The notes: generated by a model from the letters alone, not told the origin. A stretch of DNA of 64,000 nucleotides from Shinella sp. XGS7 (GCF_020535565.1 NZ_CP084758.1:62001-126000); one strand, 5' to 3'. Numbered from the stretch's first letter, positions 33,346 through 42,968 are shown. Numbers and translations: made by a program.

Positions 33346-35997
33346 ATGGTTCAGCCCGCCGCCACCGACACCGCCCCGCCCAAGCCGGGCCGCCTGCTGC
33401 GCCGCCTGCTGGAGGTGCCGGCACGGCGCCTGCATCTGGAACGCCTGCTGCGCGCCGGCCCCTATGTGGCACTGAGCCTGGCCCTGCTGATGATGTGGGG
33501 CGTGGTGCTCTGGTATTCGGTGGTCTATCCCCAACGCCTGCTGGAAGACCAGCGCCGCGAGCTCGCGGCCTCGGCGCGCACCGCCGCCACCCAGGTCGAA
33601 GGCGTGCTGCGCGATGCCGAGAGCAATCTGCGCACCATGGACCTCTGGCTGCTGACGCGCCAGCCCCGCGAGGCCCTGCGCGACGCCCCCCTGGTGCAGC
33701 TGGCCGAGACCCTGCGCGGCAGCTCGCGCGAGATGGTCGACGTGCTGATGGGCAGCGCCGATGGCCGTTTCTACCGCCTGCCAGCGCTCACCGGCGAGCC
33801 CTTCACCACCCTCAGCGCCACCCAGCTGCGTCAGCTGATGGCCCTGCCTGCCGGTGCCAGCGGCCTGGCCGTGGGCGAGCCCCTGCGCCTGCGCGAGGGC
33901 GGCACGCTCAAGCTGCCCTTGCTGCTGCGCATGAGCGCGCCCAGCGGCGAGCTGAGCCTGCTGCTGGCCCTGGTGGACCATCAGCGCCTGTCCCAGCTGC
34001 TGCAGCCCTACGCACGCGGCGAGGCCGGTGTGGTGGCCCTGCTGCGCAGCGACGGCCTGGGCCTGCTGCGTCAGCCCGAGTTCAAGGGCTTCATCGGCCA
34101 GAATTTCTTCCAGACCCAGCCGCGCAGCATGGGTCTCCTGCAGGCGGAGCGGGGCAACTTTCTCGCCCGCGGCGGTGCCACCGATGGCCACGCCCGCCAG
34201 GTCTGCTTCGAGACCCTGGCCGACTTCCGGCTCAAGGTGTTGCTGGGCCAGGGCGAGGGCACGGCCCTGGGCGAGCACAGCGCCCAGCGCGCCGCCCTGA
34301 TCATCGCCAGCCTGGCCATCACGGTGCTGGCCTTCCTGATCACCCTGGCCCTGAACCGCCTGCAGCGCGAGGCGCGCGAGCGCGACGCCATGCTGGCGGC
34401 CACCAGCGATGCCTCGCCCCTGGGCCTGTTCCGCTGCGACGCCAGCGGTGCCCTTACCTATGCCAACGACACCTATCTGGCCATGCATGGCTTCAGCGTG
34501 CCGCTGCAGCCCTGGGCCTGGCTGGAGGTGCTGCCGCCCGAAGTCCGCGAGCGTGCACGCGACCAGTGGCGGGCCCGCGTGGCCATGGGCGAGGCCATCA
34601 ATGTGGTGCGCAAGGTCCGCCTGCCTGATGGCAGGGAGCGGCGCTTTGCCGTGCGAACCGCCCCCCTGCGCCTGCGCGGCCGGGTGGTGGGCACCGTGGG
34701 CACGGTGGACGATGTGACCGAACGCGTGGCCCAGCAGGAAGCCCAGCTCACGCTCACCGCCATCTTCGAACAGACGCCCGACTACATCTGCCAGTTCGAT
34801 GCCGAGGGGCGGCTGATCTACCTGAACCCGGCCGGCCGCCGCCGCATGGGCCTGGCCCTGGACGCCCCCCTGCCCGAGCGCCACTACTGCAGCTTCCTGC
34901 CCGCGGCCCAGCGCGAGGCGCCCGACTTCTTCTCTGCCCTGCCCGAGGAGGCCCTGATCCAGGGTCATTGGCAGGGCCTGACCAGTGTGGTGGACGTGCA
35001 GGGGCAGACCGTGCCCGTGGCCAGCACGGTGCTGGTCCATCGCGACGCGCGCCGCCAGGTGCGCACGGTCTCGGTGCTGCTGCGCGACATCTCCGAGCAG
35101 GTGCAGGCCCAGCAGGAGCGCGAACGCAGCGAGGCCATGCTCAAGGGCGTGGCCGAGCAGGCGCCCATCATGATTGCGGTGCTGGACGAGCAGCAGCGCG
35201 GCCTCTTCTTCAACCACGCCTACGAGCAGTTCTTCAAGGGGCGGCGCGAGGACTGGATTGGCCGCCACGCCCAGGACATCCTGGAGGCCGAGGACTATGA
35301 GCAGAACCGCCCGCTGTTCGAGGCAGCCCTGGCCGGCCAGAGCGTGAGCCGCGAGCTCAGCTACGACACGCCCGAATTCCTGGTGCTGGAGGCCCGCTTC
35401 GCGCCGCTGCGCCTGGAGGACGGGCATATCGGCGGCATGGTCTGGACCGCCCGCGACATCACGCGCGAGAAGCAGGAGCAGGCCCGCCTGCTCGATGCCT
35501 CCCAGACCGATCCCCTGACCCAGCTGCTCAACCGCGCCGGCTTCGACCAGCGCGCCGAGGAAGCCCTGGCCCTGGCGCGCCAGCATGATCATCTGCTGTG
35601 CCTGCTCTACCTGGACCTGGACCGCTTCAAGCCGGTGAACGACCAGTACGGTCACCCGGTGGGTGACGCCCTGCTGCGCGCCGTGGCGGGCCGCCTGCGC
35701 CACGCCTTGCGGCCGCAGGACCTGGCCGCCCGCCTGGGCGGTGATGAATTCGCAGTGCTGCTGCCGGCCCTGCCCGCCGCGGGTGACGCCGAGGTGGTGG
35801 CCGCCAAGCTGCTGCGCGCCATCTCCACCCCCTTCATGATCGAGAAGCACCAGATCAGCGTGGGCGTGAGCGTGGGCTTCTGCGTGGCGGCGGGTGGCTC
35901 GGCCGCGCTGGAGCGCATGGTCAGCGAGGCCGATGCGCGGCTCTGTGAGGCCAAGCGCGCCGGGCGCGGCGTGTTCCGCGGCGGGGTCTGCGAGTAG
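33346..35997 (+). CDS. Membrane sensor diguanylate cyclase (Cache-PAS-PAS-PAS-GGDEF)
   Basis: 883 aa. TM1 (YVALSLALLMMWGVVLWYSVVY, about residues 42-62) and TM2 (about 319-337) flank a periplasmic Cache-like region. Three PAS-like segments follow (LGLFRCDASGALTYANDTYLAM; DYICQFDAEGRLIYLNPAGRRRM; IMIAVLDEQQRGLFFNHAYEQF). The GGDEF catalytic loop RLGGDEF is near residue 798, with an RxxD inhibitory site (RPQD) five residues before it, so it should make cyclic di-GMP and be feedback-inhibited. There is no EAL domain. Confidence 0.92.
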   Translation: MVQPAATDTAPPKPGRLLRRLLEVPARRLHLERLLRAGPYVALSLALLMMWGVVLWYSVVYPQRLLEDQRRELAASARTAATQVEGVLRDAESNLRTMDLWLLTRQPREALRDAPLVQLAETLRGSSREMVDVLMGSADGRFYRLPALTGEPFTTLSATQLRQLMALPAGASGLAVGEPLRLREGGTLKLPLLLRMSAPSGELSLLLALVDHQRLSQLLQPYARGEAGVVALLRSDGLGLLRQPEFKGFIGQNFFQTQPRSMGLLQAERGNFLARGGATDGHARQVCFETLADFRLKVLLGQGEGTALGEHSAQRAALIIASLAITVLAFLITLALNRLQREARERDAMLAATSDASPLGLFRCDASGALTYANDTYLAMHGFSVPLQPWAWLEVLPPEVRERARDQWRARVAMGEAINVVRKVRLPDGRERRFAVRTAPLRLRGRVVGTVGTVDDVTERVAQQEAQLTLTAIFEQTPDYICQFDAEGRLIYLNPAGRRRMGLALDAPLPERHYCSFLPAAQREAPDFFSALPEEALIQGHWQGLTSVVDVQGQTVPVASTVLVHRDARRQVRTVSVLLRDISEQVQAQQERERSEAMLKGVAEQAPIMIAVLDEQQRGLFFNHAYEQFFKGRREDWIGRHAQDILEAEDYEQNRPLFEAALAGQSVSRELSYDTPEFLVLEARFAPLRLEDGHIGGMVWTARDITREKQEQARLLDASQTDPLTQLLNRAGFDQRAEEALALARQHDHLLCLLYLDLDRFKPVNDQYGHPVGDALLRAVAGRLRHALRPQDLAARLGGDEFAVLLPALPAAGDAEVVAAKLLRAISTPFMIEKHQISVGVSVGFCVAAGGSAALERMVSEADARLCEAKRAGRGVFRGGVCE

Positions 35998-36089
35998 GCG
36001 CGGTCTGCTGCGCGCTGTGCCATTCGGCACAGACAGGGACTGGCGCGCTGCGCACACTGGCGGGATCGACAAGCTTCGGACTTACCGCC

Positions 36090-36503
36090 ATGCATCCCAC
36101 CCTGCACCAAGACGATCTCGCCAAACTCATCCTGCGCCTGACCCTGGGCCTGCTCACCCTGCTGCACGGCGTGAGCAAGCTGATCGGCGGCCCCGGTTTC
36201 ATCCTGGGCCTGCTGGCCCGGCACGGCCTGCCCGAGGCCCTGGCTTACTTCGTCTACGTGGGCGAGGTGCTGGCCCCGCTGCTGCTGATCCTGGGCCTGT
36301 GGACCCGGGCCGCCGCCGCGGTGGTGGTGATCAATATGCTGGTGGCCGTGGCCCTGGTGCATCTGGGCCAGCTGCTGCAGCTGAGCGCCACCGGCGGCTG
36401 GGCCCTGGAGCTGCAGGCTTTCTATCTCTTCAGTGCCCTGGCCCTGGTGTTTGCCGGCGCCGGACGCTACAGCCTGGGTGGCCAGGCGGGTCGCTGGAAC
36501 TGA
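36090..36503 (+). CDS. DoxX family membrane protein
   Basis: 137 aa with four hydrophobic helices. LILRLTLGLLTLLHGVSKLIGG is the DoxX family start and YFVYVGEVLAPLLLILGLWTR the second block. Members are often linked to redox or thiol stress; no specific role can be given. Its 3' end faces the exonuclease gene two bases away. Confidence 0.87.
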   Translation: MHPTLHQDDLAKLILRLTLGLLTLLHGVSKLIGGPGFILGLLARHGLPEALAYFVYVGEVLAPLLLILGLWTRAAAAVVVINMLVAVALVHLGQLLQLSATGGWALELQAFYLFSALALVFAGAGRYSLGGQAGRWN

Positions 36504-36505
36504 AC

Positions 36506-37015
36506 TCAGGCCGGCACCGATAGGCCCTTGACCCGCAGCAGGGACAGCTGCAGCACCCGCGCGTCGGCACTGGCGCGGTGGCGCCCCAGCTGCTGCTCCT
36601 GGCGCACCTGGCGGGTGGTCTCCTGCCAGCGCACCGCCTCCTGCTCGCTGAGCAGCACGCGCAGATCCTGCAGGCGAAAGGCCGGCAGCAGCTCGGCCGC
36701 ATCGAAAAGCCGCGCCAGCCAGCTGTAGTCATGGGCCCAGCCATCGCAGTAGACGGTCTGGCCGGCCAGACGCTCATTCAGCTCGCCCGCCACCCAGGCG
36801 GCCGAGCGGCCCTTGTGCTGCAGCAGCTCGCGGCTGATGCCGTGCAGGGCCTCGGCCCGCTCATCCCAGTGCCGCCATTCGGGCTCGGGCCGGATCAGGC
36901 TGCAAAACGGACTGCCCTCGCCCGCCACAAAACCCACCTCGATGGGATAGCTGCCCGCGCCGAAGCCCGAGGCCTCGAGATCCAGCACGGCGGGCGGCGC
37001 GTTGGGTGACAGCAT
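36506..37015 (-). CDS. DnaQ-like 3'-5' exonuclease domain protein
   Basis: 169 aa. The DEDDh catalytic pattern is visible: D12/E14 in VLDLEASGFG, the middle acid in YCDGWAHDYSW, and His/Asp in GRHRASADAR. There is no polymerase domain, so it is a stand-alone nuclease like RNase T or ExoX. The order exonuclease, psd on the same strand with a 21-base gap suggests a shared transcript. Confidence 0.83.
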   Translation of the reverse strand: MLSPNAPPAVLDLEASGFGAGSYPIEVGFVAGEGSPFCSLIRPEPEWRHWDERAEALHGISRELLQHKGRSAAWVAGELNERLAGQTVYCDGWAHDYSWLARLFDAAELLPAFRLQDLRVLLSEQEAVRWQETTRQVRQEQQLGRHRASADARVLQLSLLRVKGLSVPA

Positions 37016-37036
37016 GATGAAACCGAGTGTAAGCCG

Positions 37037-37894
37037 CTAGGGCCGCGCCAGCACCTCCCCCATTCGCAGGCGCTGCCCCGTTTGCACGGCCAGCTCGAAG
37101 CCCGGCGGCAGGAAGACGATGATGGTGGAACCCTGCTGGAACCAGCCCAGCTCCTCGCCGCGCTTGACCTCGCCTTGCGCCGGCAGCTCATGCGGGCCGG
37201 GATAGTCCACATGCAGCAGCAGGTTCAGGCAGTGCAGGCGCAGGCTGGCCACCAGGATGGCCGCCACCGCCACCAGGGCCATGGGCCGCCCATCGGGCAG
37301 GCGGGCGTGGATGGCGGCGCGCTCGTTGCGGCAGAACAGACGCTCCACCCGCTTGAGCGCGATGGGGTTCACATTCCAGGTATCGCCCGCAATATGGGTC
37401 ACATGCTCCAGGCTCAGATCGGCCGGGGCGTGGAAGCGGTGGTACATGGACGAGGTCAGGCGCAGGGTCACGAACTGGCCCCCGCGGTAGGGCGCGGCCC
37501 GGGCCACATCGCCAAAGAGCTCGCCCACCGTGTACGGGAAGCCCTTGGCCTGGAAGACCTGACCCTGGTGCTCCACCGCACCGCAGGCGCCCACGATGGC
37601 ATCGCAGGGGCTCAGGATGGCCTGGGCCTCGGCCGCCAGGGGCCGGGCCCCGGGCTTGAGCTCGCGGATGAAGCAGTCCTGCAGGCTGCGAAAGCGCTGC
37701 TGGCGCGCTTCGCTGAGGTCCAGATCGGTGAACAGCCGCCAGACGGCGATGGAAAAGCGCGTCAGCAGCGGGCTTTCAATGCGGCTGTACCAGCCCACCA
37801 GCCGGGTCAGGGTCAGACGCGGGATGCGGTTGGTCAGCAGGAAATTCAGGTCTTCCTGCTGCAACAAGCGGTCACGCCAGAGTGCGAGCTTCAT
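37037..37894 (-). CDS. psd: Phosphatidylserine decarboxylase proenzyme
   Basis: 285 aa. YHRFHAPADLSLEHVTHIAGDTWNVNP carries the catalytic His region. The self-cleavage site is QGST (G255-S256) instead of the common LGST; Ser256 would become the pyruvoyl group of the alpha chain. FCRNERAAIHARLPDGRPMALVAVAAILVAS is the usual membrane-facing block. It makes phosphatidylethanolamine at the inner membrane. Confidence 0.92.
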   Translation of the reverse strand: MKLALWRDRLLQQEDLNFLLTNRIPRLTLTRLVGWYSRIESPLLTRFSIAVWRLFTDLDLSEARQQRFRSLQDCFIRELKPGARPLAAEAQAILSPCDAIVGACGAVEHQGQVFQAKGFPYTVGELFGDVARAAPYRGGQFVTLRLTSSMYHRFHAPADLSLEHVTHIAGDTWNVNPIALKRVERLFCRNERAAIHARLPDGRPMALVAVAAILVASLRLHCLNLLLHVDYPGPHELPAQGEVKRGEELGWFQQGSTIIVFLPPGFELAVQTGQRLRMGEVLARP

Positions 37895-37952
37895 CAGAGC
37901 GTCAAAGGCAGTGGTTACAGATACGAGTCTGCTTTTCTTCTGTGACCGCCAT

Positions 37953-39623
37953 ATGGATGAGACCCTGACCCACGCCCTGCCCCTCTATGCCCTGGGCGCC
38001 GCCCTGCTGGCGGGGCTGATCCCCAAGCTGCGGCGCCGCCTGCAGCTCTCGCGGGCCAAGCATCGCTCCCTGGCCGGCCACTCGCGCATGGCCAAGCGCA
38101 TTGCCGGCCTGATCCCCGGCTATGCCTATGACGAAGCGCGCTTCTTCGCCGCCGATGGCGCGCCCGAGGCCGTGCAGGTACAGCGCCGCCAGGGCTTCAC
38201 GGCCCTGGCCCAGGCCCTGGCCCAGGCGCATCCGCGCTCCATCGCCGCCACCGAGGCCGCGCGCGGGGGCATCTCGGACCTGCAGTTCACCGGCGCCTAC
38301 CGCGTGCCCTTCCAGTTCAGCCCCTATCTGCGCCAGCACCTCAAGCTGCCCAGCTTTGTGCAGGCCACCGAGGGCCCCTGGATCCGCGATCTGGACGGCC
38401 AGCGCTGGCTGGATGTCTCGGGCAGCTATGGCGTGAACCTCTTCGGCCATGAGTTCTACAAGGCCTGCATCGCCGAGGGCAGCGCCCGCGTGGCCGAGCT
38501 GGGCCCCCTGCTGGGCGCCTACCACCCGCTGGTGGCCGAAAACGTGGCGCGGCTGCGCACGATCTCGGGGCTGGACGAGGTGAGCTTCCACATGTCCGGC
38601 ACCGAGGCCGTGATGCAGGCCGTGCGCCTGGCCCGCTACCACACGGGCCGCAGCCATCTGGTGCGCTTCTGCGGCGCCTATCACGGCTGGTGGGAGGACG
38701 TGCAGCCCGGCCCCGGCAACCCCCAGCCCCCGCGCGACACCTACACGCTCAAGGACATGGACAGCAAGAGCCTGCAGGTGCTGCGCAGCCGCCGCGACAT
38801 CGCCTGCGTGCTGGTCAACCCCTTGCAGATGCTGCACCCCAACAGCCCCGCGCCGGGCGACTCCACCCTGGTGGACGGCTCGCGCCGCGCCGGCGGCATC
38901 AGCCGCGAGGCCTATGCCCAGTGGCTGCGCGAGCTGCGCGCAGTGTGCAGCGAGCGCGGCATCGTGCTGATCTTCGACGAGATCTTCGTAGGCTTTCGCC
39001 TGGCGCCCGGCGGGGCGCAGCAGTATTTCGGCGTGCAGGCCGATATGGTCACCTACGGCAAGACCCTGGGCGGCGGCCTGCCCGTGGGCGTGCTCTGCGG
39101 CCGGGCCGCGCTGATGAAGCGCTTCAAGGAAGCGCGCCCGGCCGACCTCTGCTTTGCGCGTGGCACCTTCAACAGCCACCCCTATGTGATGGGCGCCATG
39201 GCCAGCTTCCTGGACCGGCTGCAGCGCCCCGAGCTGCAGGCCCTGTACGAGAACCAGGACGCGATCCAGGCCGCGCGCGCCGCGCGGCTCAACGACGCCC
39301 TGGCCGCCATCGGCGCGCCGGTGCGCGTGAGCCAGCTCGCCTCCATCTGGACCGTGCTCTATACCCAGCCCTCGCGCTACCACTGGATGCTGCAGTTCTA
39401 CCTGCGCCGCCAGGGCCTGTGGCTGTCCTGGGTGGGCACGGGCCGCATGATCTTCAGCCTGGACTTCGACGAGGCCCTGTTCGACCAGGAGCTGCTGCCC
39501 CGCTTCGTGGCTGCCGCCCAGGCCATGCTGGACGCGGGCTGGTGGTGGCAGCGCGAGGGTCTGAGCCACCAGCTCATCAAGCGCGAACTGCTCAAGGAGA
39601 TGCTGGCGCAGCGCCTGGCCTGA
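37953..39623 (+). CDS. Membrane-anchored class III aminotransferase (glutamate-1-semialdehyde aminomutase-like)
   Basis: 556 aa, longer than the 430 or so usual for the family. The first 110 residues are extra: a hydrophobic segment (LPLYALGAALLAGLIPKL), basic residues, then a soluble linker. The fold-type-I PLP core follows: FHMSGTEAVMQAVRLAR, GAYHGWWEDVQPG, VLIFDEIFVGFRLAPGG and the PLP Lys at about residue 370 (TYGKTLGGGLPVG). It is divergent from psd with a 58-base gap. Substrate unknown; it is probably not HemL because of the extension and context. Confidence 0.87.
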   Translation: MDETLTHALPLYALGAALLAGLIPKLRRRLQLSRAKHRSLAGHSRMAKRIAGLIPGYAYDEARFFAADGAPEAVQVQRRQGFTALAQALAQAHPRSIAATEAARGGISDLQFTGAYRVPFQFSPYLRQHLKLPSFVQATEGPWIRDLDGQRWLDVSGSYGVNLFGHEFYKACIAEGSARVAELGPLLGAYHPLVAENVARLRTISGLDEVSFHMSGTEAVMQAVRLARYHTGRSHLVRFCGAYHGWWEDVQPGPGNPQPPRDTYTLKDMDSKSLQVLRSRRDIACVLVNPLQMLHPNSPAPGDSTLVDGSRRAGGISREAYAQWLRELRAVCSERGIVLIFDEIFVGFRLAPGGAQQYFGVQADMVTYGKTLGGGLPVGVLCGRAALMKRFKEARPADLCFARGTFNSHPYVMGAMASFLDRLQRPELQALYENQDAIQAARAARLNDALAAIGAPVRVSQLASIWTVLYTQPSRYHWMLQFYLRRQGLWLSWVGTGRMIFSLDFDEALFDQELLPRFVAAAQAMLDAGWWWQREGLSHQLIKRELLKEMLAQRLA

Positions 39624-39661
39624 GGCGGCGGCGGCCGGCTCACGCTGCCGGCCGCCTGGTT

Positions 39662-40048
39662 TCAGCCCGCGTCCCGCTGCTTGAACTGCACGATATTGCC
39701 CTCGGGGTCCCAGCCGTCCAGCACGGTATGGCCCCTGAAATGCCAGGCACCGGCCTCGGGCTTGAGATAGCCGCCTGTGGCTTGCACCGCGCGCCGCAGA
39801 TCCGCCAGGCTGCTCACCACGAAGGTCGGCTTGAGGGGCGTGTCCTCGCGCGGCTGCGGCGGCTCGGCAATGTGGATCCCGGCGGCGTACTGGCGCGGGA
39901 TGCTGTGCACCACCACCTCATAGCCCTGGCCGCGCAGCAGATCGTGCTCGCTGTCCGAGGCCTCCAGCACCAGACCCAGGGTCTGCTGATAGAAGGCCGA
40001 GACGCGCTGCTTGTCTTTCGCATAGACCACGAGACCTTGCTGGAACAT
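39662..40048 (-). CDS. VOC family (glyoxalase-like) protein
   Basis: 128 aa with the paired beta-alpha-beta-beta-beta modules of the VOC fold: LVVYAKDKQRVSAFYQQTLGLVLEASDSEHDLL and TVLDGWDPEGNIVQFKQ. Metal-type His/Glu positions are suggested (VVVHSIP) but not certain. Possible roles are small-molecule binding or resistance; the substrate is unknown. Confidence 0.82.
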   Translation of the reverse strand: MFQQGLVVYAKDKQRVSAFYQQTLGLVLEASDSEHDLLRGQGYEVVVHSIPRQYAAGIHIAEPPQPREDTPLKPTFVVSSLADLRRAVQATGGYLKPEAGAWHFRGHTVLDGWDPEGNIVQFKQRDAG

Positions 40049-40108
40049 GGGGCTCCTCCCTGGTGAATCGTTGTGGGCGGGGTACTGGCGGGCGCCGGAC
40101 CAGCCGCC

Positions 40109-40621
40109 TCAAGGATTGGAACTCGGCGGGGTCTCGGTGCTCTCGCGGTCGTAATAGTCCACCGTGGATTCGGCGCGGAACATCTTGTGCAGTCCGCGGC
40201 CGGCGGGCTGATCGGCATGCACCCCGACCTTGCCCGAATCGGGATACTCGCAGACCTCCATGTCCGACAGATTGGACAGCGCGAGATAGCGCAGGGGCGT
40301 GCTGCCGGTGTTGATGATCTGGTGCGCCGTCGAGGCATCGCCGGTGGGGCAGGCGATCACGTCGTGCCGGCGCAGCGGGTAGCGCTGCTCGCCGTAGCGC
40401 AGCTCGCCCTCCCCCTCCAGGATCAGGAACATCTCCTCCTCGGCACGGTGCGCGTGGAAGGGACACTGCGCCTTGCCCGGCGGCAGCTCGGTCAGGTTGT
40501 AGCCCAGCTGGCGCGCCCCGATGCCAGCGCTGAACTGGGCGCGCCGCGAGGTGTAGAAGCCGTTCTCCTCGATGTCGGTGAAGACCACCTCGTCGAGATT
40601 GATCAAGGGCAGGTGGCTCAT
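40109..40621 (-). CDS. Cupin domain protein
   Basis: 170 aa. The cupin metal motif PFHAHRAEEEMFLILEGEGEL (HxHx4Ex6G type) and the second motif HQIINTGSTPLRYLALSN are clear. The C-terminus is charged. It is of the type that often includes sugar isomerases or regulators of small-molecule metabolism. It lies between two VOC genes on the same strand. Confidence 0.87.
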   Translation of the reverse strand: MSHLPLINLDEVVFTDIEENGFYTSRRAQFSAGIGARQLGYNLTELPPGKAQCPFHAHRAEEEMFLILEGEGELRYGEQRYPLRRHDVIACPTGDASTAHQIINTGSTPLRYLALSNLSDMEVCEYPDSGKVGVHADQPAGRGLHKMFRAESTVDYYDRESTETPPSSNP

Positions 40622-40722
40622 GGGCGAACTCCGGTGAGGATCTATTGCGAGAGAACGTGGCCGAGCTGGGTCTTGCTCATGGCGCCTTGAGTGCCAGACC
40701 TGCCCGGGCCTTCAGCGGTTCA

Positions 40723-41118
40723 TCAGGTCTTCGGCCGATGCAAGGCACAGAGCTTGTTGCCGTCCGGGTCGCGCACATAGGCCAGATACAAATCGCCCGA
40801 CGGACCGGCGCGAAGACCGGGCGGCTCCTCGATGGCGGTGCCGCCATTGGAGAGCGCCACCTCATGAAACTTGCGCAGTTGCTCGGGCGAGCTGCACTTG
40901 AAGCCCAGGGTGCTGCCATTGCCGGCCGTGGCGGGCTGGCCGTCTATGGGCTCGCTGACGCAAAACGTGACCCCCTCATGCCGGTAGAACAGCCGCCGCT
41001 GACCGGTCTTGTTGGTATTCGCCAGCGCCTCACCGGCGCCCAGCACCTTGAGCACCGCGTCGTAGAAGCGCTTGGAGCGCTCGATATCGTTGGTACCGAC
41101 CATGACATGACTGAACAC
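40723..41118 (-). CDS. VOC family protein
   Basis: 131 aa. It opens SHVMVGTNDIERSKRFYDAVLKVLG and ends YVRDPDGNKLCALHRPK, the standard VOC ends. The start is the GTG at 41118, six bases after AGGAGA; no ATG fits as well because the first in-frame ATG lies inside strand one. It is the last host-type gene before the mosaic island. Confidence 0.83.
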   Translation of the reverse strand: MFSHVMVGTNDIERSKRFYDAVLKVLGAGEALANTNKTGQRRLFYRHEGVTFCVSEPIDGQPATAGNGSTLGFKCSSPEQLRKFHEVALSNGGTAIEEPPGLRAGPSGDLYLAYVRDPDGNKLCALHRPKT

Positions 41119-41489
41119 AGAGCGTCTCCTGATGGGTATGAATCGTTGAAAGCCGTCGCGGGCATTCTGTCCCGGCACGTTCATCCCGCCAAGCGATCAA
41201 GCAGACGGGCAGGACTCGATCGCGAGATTGGCGGCCTGAGTGGCTACGAGTTCCGTACGCAGATCACGGCGAACGAATGGAGCCCTGCTGAGCGGTTGGT
41301 ATCTGGGCCCGCACCGAGACACGAGTGCAACAAGGCCGCCTGTAGATGTGCAGTCTGTTCCCTGTGGCGCTGCATCGAATCCGAACCCAGGTCTTGATGG
41401 GAAAACTGCAAAAGCAGGTATCGCAAACAGTTAATGCGGGGCTGGCTTATTTACCGGGAAGTCCCTGTAGAGGGGTTGGGCCTACGCGC
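41119..41489. other. Intergenic stretch at the left edge of the island
   Basis: 371 bases between the VOC gene and the ATPase stop, with no convincing gene, tRNA or terminator. Composition shifts here from the very GC-rich host to a more balanced one. I see no clear attachment-site repeat. Confidence 0.5.
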
Positions 41490-42740
41490 CTACTGGTTCC
41501 CGGCCAACAGCGCTGCTTGGGATGCTTCTGCGCTATAGGTCATGCGCGCAAAGCTTGGCATTCTCGGATCGGCGAAGCGATAAACGCCACGGCCAGAGCG
41601 CCTAAGAATATGGTCGCCGTTCTCCCCCGCTAGGCGCCGGAAGACGTTGGAGCAGGTTGAGTCCGACAGTGTTCGCTTATAAAGCTCGCTGAATCTAACC
41701 TTTACGTCTTTAAGTGAGAATTCTGGCAGATCAATATGCGCCGCGGCATTAACCACCTGCTTGTATGCGAGTGTTGTGGATGAACGTGTTGCGTCTTCAT
41801 AAGCATCCTTCAGTGATTGCTCTGCAGATTCTGCGGAGTGTAGCAATGCTTTTGCGACATGATTCTGTCGAATGTGCTTTCGACCTTCAACGACAGCAAG
41901 TGCAGCCAGATTGAGGCCCACAATGTGCGCAAAATAAGGAAATCCATTTGCGAGTTTAGCAACCTCGGTTGCAACTTGGGGTTCGCAGTCGAACTTGAGC
42001 CTGTGCATTCCTTGCAGCACAAGTTGACGGATATCCTCGGTCTTCATGCGACCGAGTTTAACTTCATCTAGGCAGCGTTGCACTGACGGATGTCCGCCGG
42101 TTAGTTCTCGTGCAGTGTCTGCTATTCCTACAACAATGAGTTTTAGGCTCGAGTCGGCGTCGCTCAATAGTTTCAGCAATTCGGCCAATTGGCCCTTGTC
42201 GCTTGCATCTGATATGGTGTCTGCTTCATCAACCGCGATCAATGATGGCTTTTGGTTTTCGAGAAGGCTTGCAACGGCGGATGGTGAGAGGTCGGTTACG
42301 GGTGTCTTGGTCGTTGTTGTCTTCTTGGAGTTTAGCTCGCCAGTTGCAACGACGGCCGATACATTGGCCTTCATAGTTTCCTCGCGCGCGAAGGTCGACT
42401 CGTCTATTCCCCCTACTTCCAGTTTCGTTAGTATTACTCGGGCGAGCGACTTGAATGTAGTCCGACTGTCGCAGGTGATGTAGATGCATTTGTGCATTCT
42501 CTTCGCGGCGATCAAATGCGGCACGACTTTCACTAAGGAACTCTTCCCGACGCCTCGATCTCCATAAAGCAAAACATGGCGGCCGGGTGTATCTAAGCAG
42601 CCGAGAATTCTCATTAATTCGGGTTGTCGCCCCAACAAACTTTGTACTTCGGAGACCGGCTTGTGAGGGGTGAACGTTTTTCGTACGCCTCGTTTGTCAA
42701 TGTCTTCGAGATGGTCTTGCCACGAGAATATTTTTGTCAT
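41490..42740 (-). CDS. Orc1/Cdc6-like AAA+ ATPase
   Basis: 416 aa. Walker A is LLYGDRGVGKSSLVK and Walker B is PSLIAVDEADTISD; a sensor region reads LIVVGIADTARELTGGHPSVQR. The C-terminal 90 residues look like a winged helix (LPEFSLKDVKVRFSELYKRTLSDSTCSNVFRRLAGENGDHILRR). AAA+ plus winged helix is the layout of archaeal Orc1/Cdc6 and of some transposon ATPases. The gene is clearly poorer in GC than all others in the window, pointing to recent transfer. The start is the ATG at 42740 behind GGGAGA. No partner gene is adjacent, so the role (DNA targeting, replication or defence) is open. Confidence 0.75.
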   Translation of the reverse strand: MTKIFSWQDHLEDIDKRGVRKTFTPHKPVSEVQSLLGRQPELMRILGCLDTPGRHVLLYGDRGVGKSSLVKVVPHLIAAKRMHKCIYITCDSRTTFKSLARVILTKLEVGGIDESTFAREETMKANVSAVVATGELNSKKTTTTKTPVTDLSPSAVASLLENQKPSLIAVDEADTISDASDKGQLAELLKLLSDADSSLKLIVVGIADTARELTGGHPSVQRCLDEVKLGRMKTEDIRQLVLQGMHRLKFDCEPQVATEVAKLANGFPYFAHIVGLNLAALAVVEGRKHIRQNHVAKALLHSAESAEQSLKDAYEDATRSSTTLAYKQVVNAAAHIDLPEFSLKDVKVRFSELYKRTLSDSTCSNVFRRLAGENGDHILRRSGRGVYRFADPRMPSFARMTYSAEASQAALLAGNQ

Positions 42741-42968
42741 TTGCGTCTCCCGGTATGTCTGGCGAAAGAAGTACAGCTTGTCTATTGGCGAAGCGTTGCG
42801 ATGTCCGAACTGTGGGATCGAAGACCTAACGAATGAAAGGGACTTCCTGAGGGGATGTGAGATAACTCCACGGGGGCCTTGAGGTAAGTATTGCCGGAAG
42901 ACCCCGGTCAACTCCGGTGATAGCCGGATGGCGGAAAGATCGTTGCGGGGGCCAAAACTGGTTGCGGA

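Noticed and set aside
33133-36072. Long minus-strand open frame opposite the GGDEF gene
   Set aside because: Shadow frame with repetitive Gln/His/Gly/Ala composition; the plus strand has TM, PAS and GGDEF signatures.
41119-41489. tRNA or attachment site at the island edge
   Set aside because: No cloverleaf, T-loop motif or direct repeat matching the other end could be found by eye.
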